Both the position numbers and the translations under genes were made by a program. Shown one piece after another: positions 7,885-14,528 of a DNA stretch of 14,528 nucleotides. The stretch covers positions 1-14,528 of the forward strand of contig JAIFNK010000003.1 in the NCBI GenBank assembly GCA_020047775.1, read 5' to 3'. The notes beneath the pieces were generated by a model, which made no database searches, was not told the origin of the DNA, and saw nothing but the letters and a program-made list of their open reading frames with translations. Position 1 is the stretch's first letter, and each line of letters starts with the position of its first letter. The stretch comes from Akkermansia sp. Its GTDB lineage: Bacteria > Verrucomicrobiota > Verrucomicrobiia > Verrucomicrobiales > Akkermansiaceae.

Positions 7885-8528
7885 CAGTGGTGCGTCAGAA
7901 TGAACTCCATGACCTCGCCGGTCGCCTTTTCAATCTCAAGTTCGATCTCGTCGGACCAGCGGTTGTAAACGCTTTGGGGGATGACCGCGGAGAGGGCGAT
8001 GAGCAGTCCCGCCGCGGTGGTGATCAATGCCTCGGCAATCCCGTTAGCCACCGTACTGCCTCCGCCGCCGACACTGCCCGCCTCGGCCAGACCGGCGAAG
8101 GACGCGATCATACCGGTCACGGTTCCCGTCATTCCCAACAAGGGGGCGGCCACGCCGACCGTGGTCAGCACATCGAGGCGCTTGCCCACAAGGCTGATGG
8201 CCTGCGCACTGTAGTCCTCCATCACTTGTCCGACAACCATACGCATGGTCTCCGCGCTCTCGTTTCTGGAACTGAGGAGTTTGTAGGAGAGCAGGCCCGC
8301 CAGCAGGACCGAAGCAATCGGACCGCTGGAAGCTTCGCACTCGGAGATCGCGCCGGAGACGTTGTTCTCACGCAAATGAGCGAGCACATTGGAACGCAGT
8401 GACCGTGTATCAATCTTGCGATTCGCCCGGAAGGCCTGCCAACGGTCGTAAACCACCGCCAAGCTGACCAAACTGCACAGCATCAACGGATACATACATC
8501 CGCCGCCTCTAATAATGGTATCTATCAT
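7884..8528 (-). CDS. MotA/TolQ/ExbB-family proton channel protein
   Basis: This 214-aa protein has three predicted spans (about 12-30, 122-146 and 163-188) with a cytoplasmic region between the first two. Hallmarks are VAAPLLGMTGTVTGMIASF at the second span and GIAEALITTAAGLLIALSAV at the third, both diagnostic of the MotA/TolQ/ExbB family, including the polar Thr residues that line the channel in ExbB. It is close to TolQ and ExbB in length and lacks the long N-terminal extension of some marine or Bacteroidetes homologues. The protein forms the pentameric stator around the ExbD pair. It starts 15 bp after the 126-aa gene, with only a weak GGA upstream, and its stop overlaps the first exbD. 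ExbB, TolQ and AglR-type roles cannot be told apart here, so no symbol is given. Confidence 0.95.
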   Translation of the reverse strand: MIDTIIRGGGCMYPLMLCSLVSLAVVYDRWQAFRANRKIDTRSLRSNVLAHLRENNVSGAISECEASSGPIASVLLAGLLSYKLLSSRNESAETMRMVVGQVMEDYSAQAISLVGKRLDVLTTVGVAAPLLGMTGTVTGMIASFAGLAEAGSVGGGGSTVANGIAEALITTAAGLLIALSAVIPQSVYNRWSDEIELEIEKATGEVMEFILTHH

Positions 8529-8543
8529 GTTTTTATTTCCGGA

Positions 8544-8924
8544 TCAGGGTTGGGTAGTCAGAGTTCGCTTATCAGGTTTCATCAACCTGTGTTCATGAGG
8601 CATTGCAAGAAGATCAAGAACGCTCAGGGCTTCACCGGGTTTCAGGGCCAAGCGGTTGAAGCGGAGGGTCTCAACAGGTTTGATCATCAATTCGCCGACA
8701 GCGTGGCTATAGTAGCTGGCTTGGCAATCCGCAATCGCGACGCGCTCGAAATAACGGCGGCGGGCGACGGCGAGAAGGATCAGTTCGTCGCCGACGACGC
8801 ACAACCAGACCGGAGTGCGCCGCCACCAGCGACCGGCGTCGATGCGGGTCCCGGTGCGGATGCGGAGTCTCGGCTCGGCACCGCCGGTTTCCTCGCGCAG
8901 AAGTTGTTGCTCGAGCTCGTTCAT
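8544..8924 (-). CDS. Small protein of unknown function, coupled to the giant TPR gene
   Basis: This 126-aa protein is not recognised with confidence. It lacks a signal peptide and a clear membrane span; the one hydrophobic stretch (VWLCVVGDELILLAVA, about 39-54) looks like paired beta strands. The central part (about 25-105) alternates strands and ends in a helix (GEALSVLDLLAMP), a pattern resembling bacterial PH-like domains; this is a guess from pattern only. It is probably cytoplasmic or bound to the inner-membrane face. Its ATG overlaps the TGA of the giant gene (ATGA), and a perfect AGGAGG lies 10 nt upstream, so translation is both coupled and independently primed. Sitting between the large exported protein and ExbB, it could be a cytoplasmic regulator of the motor. 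Confidence 0.75.
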   Translation of the reverse strand: MNELEQQLLREETGGAEPRLRIRTGTRIDAGRWWRRTPVWLCVVGDELILLAVARRRYFERVAIADCQASYYSHAVGELMIKPVETLRFNRLALKPGEALSVLDLLAMPHEHRLMKPDKRTLTTQP

Positions 8925-11900
8925 TTCTTCCGCGCCTCCTTGAGTGATTCGATCATGCGTTCACGCTCCTCGTTTTCAGCATTGATGATCTTCTCGAACA
9001 CCGGATCGGCAAGCCTGCCGCGGGCGTATTTCGCCCAGACGCTGTCCGGGAAGTCGAAGGTGACGCGGCGGTAGAGCTGATAGGCGGAGCCGATGGCTTC
9101 CCCGCGGCCTTTCCAGTTGTCCTCGGACATCAGGCCGGCGAGACGCTCGTGACTGAGGCCGCACCAATAAACCGCCTGCGAGCGGATTTCCCGGTCATCG
9201 TAGGTCTCGTTTTCAAACGCGATGGTAAACGCCTTGATTGCCTTCTCATACTGGAGGGCGCGCATGTAGTTCTGCGCGGCGCGCAAGCCGGCGAGTCCGG
9301 CGAGCGGGTCTTCCGGGAAACGCTGCTGCATCTTCGCGAAGACCATGGCGGCATTAAGGAACTCCGGATAGGAAAGCCCGTCGAGGCGCAGCACCTCCGC
9401 TAGGGATGCTTCATCCTTTTTTTCGCGCAGCGCATCGGCCTGTTTCTTGAATGAAAGCCCCTTCTCCTGGAAGTAGCCGCCCAAGCGGGACATCACCGAG
9501 GGGATCAGTTCGTTGTCCGGATATTTGTAAGCGAGCTTCACATATTCTTCGACGGCATTCTCGGTCTCGCCCATCTTTTCATAGACGAGCGCGGTCTTGA
9601 ACTGGGCCTTGGGAGCGAACTCGGTATCCGGATAATCGCTGGGGATTTTCGAAAACCTCGCGAGCGCGTCCTGATACATCGGAAGCTTGGCCTCCTCGTT
9701 CTTCGAGAGGTCCGCATACTCCTGAGCGAGGTTTCCCAACAAATACTCGGCGTGGGCGCGCATCCCGTCATCGCGATGGGTGGCGATGGCCTCGGCCAGT
9801 AATTTCCGCGCCTGTGCCATCTCGCGGCGGGCGAGGCTTTCCTGATCCATCTCGCGGTGTTTCTTCGCGAGTTCGAAGAAGCATTCCGCGAGGGTGAAGC
9901 TGGTTTTCACCGCCATCTCGTCGCCGGTGAAACGCTTGCTGAAGGGCTCGATGAGACCATCCGCGCCCATGTTCACCGTGATGGAGTGGGACTGGGTTTG
10001 TCCGTTTGCGGCATAGGCGATTTCCACTTGGTCGCCGTAGCGCACCGGGAAGCCGTTGAGGGCGACCGGCGGCAATTTCGCGGGTAATTGCTCCGCGGCG
10101 TAGCTGAGAGAGAAGACCCCTTTGAAAATGCCGCTGTGGGATTCGGTTTCCTGGAGTTGATAGTCCGTCTTCGCGCCGCTCTCCGCCTTGAGGGAGACCG
10201 AGGCCATGTCGCGATCCGGCCCCCGGTCGAGGCCGCGGTCAATCAGGCGGATGGAGATCTTTTCCCCGACGAATGCCTGGGCGAGCGCGTCATGATAGCT
10301 TCCTTCCATCACGTCGAGGAAGGCATGGCTTTCCACCTTGAACGCGGTGGTTTTCCACTGGATCTGATCCTTCGCATCCTTGTAGGGGTAGCCCACGTGA
10401 ATGAGATCTCCGGCCTTCACTGCAAGTCCGTCGGGGATCGCGGAATCCGCCAAGGCCTCGGCGGCATTCGTCGCAAAACTGCGGTCCGGCAGATCGCCGA
10501 GGATCAATGGAATGGAGAACGTGAAGCGCCCTTCTTCGAGTGGCGGCTCATTGGTGGGGGCAACCGGACCTTTGCCGATCTGATAGCCACTTGGCACCAG
10601 CACTTCCTGTTTGGTGAGTGCGCCCTTCAATTTGAGCGTGCCCGGCGCGGCGACATCGAAGGGCGGCTTCGCGCCCTCCTTGACCGCCTTGCGTCCGGCA
10701 TCCGTCTGGACATAGGCGTTGATTTCGCTGCTGCCGGCCAAGGCGAGATGCGGCACCACCACATCGAAGCGCAGGCTGGCACCGACCACCGCGACGTGTG
10801 AATCCCCGGCTTTATCCGCATGATTGTAGTTGAGCGTGCGGCGGGGCGCGACGACTTCCGCATTTGACGCCTTGGTGGTTTTGGCGGACGGAGAGGCGGC
10901 GGACGCCGCGGCCTTGGGCAGCGCATCGCTGGTCATGTGATACGCCGCCAGCACGGGCTCCTGATAGGTGGCTTGTTCGATCACCACCGTGCGCTCGGTA
11001 GGGATTCCCGGGCTGAGGTTTTCCACATCGCGATAGGTTACGGTTAGATGCCCACCCTCGGCGACGGTCACTTCGGATGCGCGCGCCGGCGCGCCGGTCA
11101 CGGGGAAGACCCGGCCGAGGAAGCGGCCGCTGTGTTCCTCGGTCTCCACCGCCTGGATGGTGGCGGTGCCGCCGCTGCTGCTTGCCACCTTGAGCTCGAC
11201 GATGTCCTTGTCCGGACCGCTGTCCATGTCCGCGTCGTCGATGACGATCGCGACGGCATCGTCGTAGCGGAAACGGCGGATCGGCTCCAACAACAGTTCG
11301 CGGCCGGCTTCGGTGGTCTTGTAATTGAGGAATGAGGCGGTGATGACCGCGTCATTGAAGGCCACGGTCAGTCGTTGTTCGTGGCGGCTGCGCTTCGGAG
11401 TCGCCGAGCGCGCATCCTCGTAACGGGCGGTGATCTGGTCGCCGGGCAGCACCTCAAGCTGGGTGTTTTCCCGCAGCGACATGTAGTCTTGTGAAACAGG
11501 CAGAAGCGCTTTGCCGCCGCGGTCGGTTAGGGTGACTTTGCGGATCGTCGGCGCGACACCTTCGAAGCCGTGGATCACCAGACGGACCAACCGCGCTTGG
11601 GTTTTGTCGCCGAAGGCAACAGCCATCATGCCATCAGCGGATGGCGTGAGCGTTGCGAGCTGAGGAATCATCGCCCGCGCATCATCCGGGAATTTCGCGG
11701 GATCGAACATCGTGTCCGGGCATGGAACGAGATCCTCTTTTCCGGATTCATCCCCCATCAGAACAGGCTTGGATTTCAGCAAAGCATCTCGTCCCGCGTT
11801 GCGCCAGATCTGGATCTCATGCAGACCGGGGCCAAGCTCGCGCTCGATGAGCAGCGGGTTTTCCGCATCCTTGGCGGCGGGCGTGCCGTCCAGCAGGAAA

Positions 11901-14528
11901 ATCGTCTGGCCGTCATCAGGATAACCCGTGAGTTGGAAGCGGCGGATGGCGGCGGCGGGTTGATGGAAGAGCGCGCGGTAACGGATGAGCGCTCCGTAGG
12001 CGGGGTGGCTGGGCATGACGACCGGCAGTGGTTCCGCAGAGAGGGATTTCACCTTGGCGGAAAGGTAGGTGATGGAACTACGGTTTGAAGAGTATTCCAT
12101 GATCTCCCGCCAGTCGGCGGGGAGTTCGCGGCTTACCGGTTTGGTGATGGCCATGGAATTTGTGCCAAAGAGTGGGAATGAAGTGACGAGCGGCGAACCA
12201 TCCCACACGGGAGTGGTCTCCGGGTAGCGCGCGCGAGTGGTCCAGTTCTTGCCGTCCATCGAGGTTTGGAGAACGAAGCGCGTAAGCCGCTGACCCGCCT
12301 CGCCCATGTCGATGTTCATCTTGTCGAGCGCGACATTGTCGTTGAGGTCGATGCCGAAGATGCGGGCGGTTTCCGCGTTGCCGACATTCCCTTGCCATCC
12401 GGGATATTCCTTGGCGCTGATCGCCATGTTAGGATCGCGGCCGGGCGCGCTTTCCGAAGCAAAGGCGAGCGCCTGGGCACCGGTGGTCGGCACCACGCCC
12501 TCGAACTCGCCGCTGAACGACGAGGTTTCCTTGAGCACAAGCTGGCGGATGACATCGCCGCTGGAAGTTTGCAGGCTCACGGTAACCTCGTCGATCTGTG
12601 GTGTGATGCTGTGGTCGGGATCGGTGACGCGCAGATAGACCGGATTCCCCGGGCGCACGGCGCGGGTGCCAAGAGCGGCCTGCGCGGTGGAAAGCCCGAG
12701 TTCCTCGATGTTGAGGCGGCGCTCGCCCTCCCGCGGTGGAAATGCGCCGGCGGAAAACGCGAGCCGCGCATCGGACGCCACGCCGATCACCACATTCGGA
12801 TTGGCGGGCAGATCCTTCATCTTGGCGCGGAAACGTTCCGAATAACCGAAGCGGATCTCATCCTCGCCGAGAATTTGTAAAATCTTGTCACCGGGTGTCG
12901 GTGGTCCGAGAGCGGTGGGCACTTCGGCGCGGAACTTCTCCTTGCTGTCGCCGAGTTGATAGAGAAGCACGCGTTCGCTGTCGCCGGATTTCGCCCGGAT
13001 CTCGACTTCGATGTCGGCGCCGACGCCGGAGACGTTGAGCGTGGGGTCGCGCAGGTTGATTTTCACCGCCTCACCGGGAACGATCATGGTTTTGTCCTGC
13101 GAGGGTCCGAGTTCGATCTCGGAGGCCTCGACGAGCTTGCGCATTTCGAAGTGGATCTGGCCGCGGAGGATCAGCGCGTCCGCGTGCTTGGGTTCCTGGC
13201 GCAGGACCTGCTCGATTTCCTCCAGCGCCTCGGCATAACCCTCCTGATCCATCAACACCTCGGCACGCGCATAGCGGACCCGTTTGCGGAAATCCGGATT
13301 CTTGAGCTTCATCAGGATGTCGAGCTCGGTCATCGCGGCACCGAAGTTTCTTGAAACGCGATCCACCTTCACCGATCCGAGGGCGGCGATGAGGTGCATT
13401 TCCGAGCCTTCATATTCGGCGGCTTCGGCGACCTTGCGATACCATGCCCGTGAGGTGGGAAGCGCGCCCTTGCGGAATGCCAGGTCGGCATAGGCGATCT
13501 TGAGCCGCGCGTCTTGTTCGAGGCTGAAGGTCCCCTCGGCCTGGCGCGACCAGATCGTGAATTCCTTGATCAGGTTCTCGGCGTCCTGGTCGCGGCTTTC
13601 GTCGATGTTGCGCTGAAGCAGCCAGAATCCGTATTCCACCGAAAGCGAACGCAGCACGGGGATGAGTTGATCCTTGTGGGCGAGATAGAGCTGCCATGCG
13701 GACTCCGTGTTTCCTAACACAAACTCGGAATTCGATTTGTAGATCGGCCAGGCGGGATTGGTCTCATCAACGGGAATCTCAACAGCACCGAGAGCGGCGG
13801 CGGTTTTACCGGCCAACTGGCGGAGGCGGCCGTTGATCTGGACAACGGACGGTTCCGTGCGGACCGCCATCGCCTTCACCGCTCCGCTCTTGAGCCCGAT
13901 GCGCGCCACCGTCATGGCGGCGGATGAGGCACCGGCTTCATTCGCGGCTTCGGCGAATTTGAGCAGCGCATCGACACCCGCATAAAGGCGTTCGTCATCG
14001 GTGGAACCCGCCGCCTTCCACAGGCCGGCGGCATAGGGTTCGATGGCACCCCATTGCTTTTGTTCCCGGAACTCCTTCGCCAAACGCACCACCAACGACT
14101 CGTAGCCAGCACGAGCCGGATAGGCGGCAAGCGGCGCATTCTCGCGGAATAGGGACAACACGAGATTGCGCGACCCCGGAGACCATTCTGGCATGGAGGC
14201 AACCGCTTGCAGTCCCGTCACCGTCACCACCCTGGCGGGCGTCTTGGAAACACGTCCCATCACCGCTTGAAATGCGGCCTCCACCTGGGCGGGAGCGGAG
14301 TTCGGCGGCAGGGCAAGCAGCTCGCGGCTGATGTCGCCCCCGGCATCTCCAGTTAGAGGTCCGAAGTGCTGGACGTCCACCGCCACGGCGCGGTAGTCGG
14401 CACCGAGTTTGGCATAGGCGGGCGAACCGCGCAGCGATTCGAACAACTCGCGGGCTGCCGGCGTGCGCGGGTCCACACTGTGCAACCACATGCCAAAAAT
14501 GGTTTCGGAAATCTGCCCGGCCTGGGCC
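8921..14528 (-). CDS. Giant TPR and beta-sandwich envelope protein, N-terminus beyond right edge
   Basis: The frame is open to the right edge. The first in-frame ATG (14491) has no Shine-Dalgarno or signal peptide, and the codons before it read as ordinary protein, so the true start is probably outside; at least 1856 residues are present. Numbered from that Met, residues about 130-460 are helical, with a clear TPR at 400-455. Four divergent beta modules follow at about 474-526, 615-672, 1078-1131 and 1411-1461. The last three share a D-x-D start (VTDPD, DDADMD, DRGLDRGPD) and an ET..hSG.F.G ending, like repeats in large bacterial surface proteins. Residues about 695-800 resemble a discoidin-like sandwich, and 834-898 (YPDDGQTIFLLDG, then GPGLHEIQIW) a PA14-like domain. 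Residues about 1530-1835 are TPRs of the YbgF/BamD type (GETENAVEEYVKLAYKYPDN). It is likely a periplasmic or outer-membrane scaffold of the ExbB/ExbD system. Confidence 0.88.
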   Translation of the reverse strand, partial: AQAGQISETIFGMWLHSVDPRTPAARELFESLRGSPAYAKLGADYRAVAVDVQHFGPLTGDAGGDISRELLALPPNSAPAQVEAAFQAVMGRVSKTPARVVTVTGLQAVASMPEWSPGSRNLVLSLFRENAPLAAYPARAGYESLVVRLAKEFREQKQWGAIEPYAAGLWKAAGSTDDERLYAGVDALLKFAEAANEAGASSAAMTVARIGLKSGAVKAMAVRTEPSVVQINGRLRQLAGKTAAALGAVEIPVDETNPAWPIYKSNSEFVLGNTESAWQLYLAHKDQLIPVLRSLSVEYGFWLLQRNIDESRDQDAENLIKEFTIWSRQAEGTFSLEQDARLKIAYADLAFRKGALPTSRAWYRKVAEAAEYEGSEMHLIAALGSVKVDRVSRNFGAAMTELDILMKLKNPDFRKRVRYARAEVLMDQEGYAEALEEIEQVLRQEPKHADALILRGQIHFEMRKLVEASEIELGPSQDKTMIVPGEAVKINLRDPTLNVSGVGADIEVEIRAKSGDSERVLLYQLGDSKEKFRAEVPTALGPPTPGDKILQILGEDEIRFGYSERFRAKMKDLPANPNVVIGVASDARLAFSAGAFPPREGERRLNIEELGLSTAQAALGTRAVRPGNPVYLRVTDPDHSITPQIDEVTVSLQTSSGDVIRQLVLKETSSFSGEFEGVVPTTGAQALAFASESAPGRDPNMAISAKEYPGWQGNVGNAETARIFGIDLNDNVALDKMNIDMGEAGQRLTRFVLQTSMDGKNWTTRARYPETTPVWDGSPLVTSFPLFGTNSMAITKPVSRELPADWREIMEYSSNRSSITYLSAKVKSLSAEPLPVVMPSHPAYGALIRYRALFHQPAAAIRRFQLTGYPDDGQTIFLLDGTPAAKDAENPLLIERELGPGLHEIQIWRNAGRDALLKSKPVLMGDESGKEDLVPCPDTMFDPAKFPDDARAMIPQLATLTPSADGMMAVAFGDKTQARLVRLVIHGFEGVAPTIRKVTLTDRGGKALLPVSQDYMSLRENTQLEVLPGDQITARYEDARSATPKRSRHEQRLTVAFNDAVITASFLNYKTTEAGRELLLEPIRRFRYDDAVAIVIDDADMDSGPDKDIVELKVASSSGGTATIQAVETEEHSGRFLGRVFPVTGAPARASEVTVAEGGHLTVTYRDVENLSPGIPTERTVVIEQATYQEPVLAAYHMTSDALPKAAASAASPSAKTTKASNAEVVAPRRTLNYNHADKAGDSHVAVVGASLRFDVVVPHLALAGSSEINAYVQTDAGRKAVKEGAKPPFDVAAPGTLKLKGALTKQEVLVPSGYQIGKGPVAPTNEPPLEEGRFTFSIPLILGDLPDRSFATNAAEALADSAIPDGLAVKAGDLIHVGYPYKDAKDQIQWKTTAFKVESHAFLDVMEGSYHDALAQAFVGEKISIRLIDRGLDRGPDRDMASVSLKAESGAKTDYQLQETESHSGIFKGVFSLSYAAEQLPAKLPPVALNGFPVRYGDQVEIAYAANGQTQSHSITVNMGADGLIEPFSKRFTGDEMAVKTSFTLAECFFELAKKHREMDQESLARREMAQARKLLAEAIATHRDDGMRAHAEYLLGNLAQEYADLSKNEEAKLPMYQDALARFSKIPSDYPDTEFAPKAQFKTALVYEKMGETENAVEEYVKLAYKYPDNELIPSVMSRLGGYFQEKGLSFKKQADALREKKDEASLAEVLRLDGLSYPEFLNAAMVFAKMQQRFPEDPLAGLAGLRAAQNYMRALQYEKAIKAFTIAFENETYDDREIRSQAVYWCGLSHERLAGLMSEDNWKGRGEAIGSAYQLYRRVTFDFPDSVWAKYARGRLADPVFEKIINAENEERERMIESLKEARKK
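8935..8940 (-). promoter_or_regulatory. Shine-Dalgarno AGGAGG of the 126-aa gene
   Basis: On the minus strand AGGAGG lies inside the end of the giant gene, 10 nt before the ATG at 8924. It confirms that the small gene is translated and that its start is the ATG overlapping the upstream stop. Confidence 0.6.

Noticed and set aside
3627..8528. A Zorya-like or other anti-phage defence system built on the motor genes
   Set aside because: Zorya has MotA/MotB-like subunits with a peptidoglycan-binding ZorB plus ZorC/D or ZorE effectors (helicase, nuclease). None of these is present; the neighbours are envelope proteins.
14491..14491. ATG at 14491 as the true start of the giant gene
   Set aside because: There is no Shine-Dalgarno or export signal, and the frame stays open to the window edge with protein-like codons, so the gene more likely begins outside.

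Overview
The window is about 99% coding, and every credible gene lies on the minus strand. Nine genes run right to left with only about 148 non-coding bases between them, several with overlapping stop and start codons, so they look like one long operon. No RNA gene, CRISPR array, insertion sequence, integrase or attachment site was seen. The GC-rich sequence, the DUF6288-like PDZ protein and the pairing of ExbB/ExbD genes with a DUF4159 membrane protein suggest a Verrucomicrobiota or Planctomycetota-type bacterium, most likely Verrucomicrobiales. That placement is inferred from protein families only, since no marker gene is present.

Layout in order of transcription: (1) a giant TPR and beta-sandwich protein (8921-14528), whose N-terminus lies beyond the right edge; (2) a 126-aa protein with no clear family (8544-8924); (3) a MotA/TolQ/ExbB proton-channel subunit (7884-8528); (4) and (5) two different ExbD/TolR subunits in tandem (7468-7884 and 7044-7466); (6) a 172-aa single-span protein with a TonB-like Ala/Pro/Lys/Glu stalk (6492-7010); (7) a five-span membrane protein ending in a DUF4159 domain (4796-6442); (8) a 390-aa three-span protein of unknown family (3627-4799); (9) a secreted PDZ, DUF6288-like and HEAT-repeat protein (1-3576), whose C-terminus lies beyond the left edge.

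The core is a proton-motive-force motor, ExbB with two ExbDs. Around it are inner-membrane proteins with long periplasmic parts and two very large exported proteins rich in protein-protein interaction repeats. The likely reading is an energised cell-envelope machine of the Tol/Ton/Agl type, in which force from the motor acts on a periplasmic or outer-membrane assembly. No TonB C-terminal domain, TonB-dependent receptor, TolA, TolB or Pal was found here, so it is neither an ordinary iron-uptake Ton system nor a textbook Tol-Pal operon. Its substrate and purpose cannot be read from this window.
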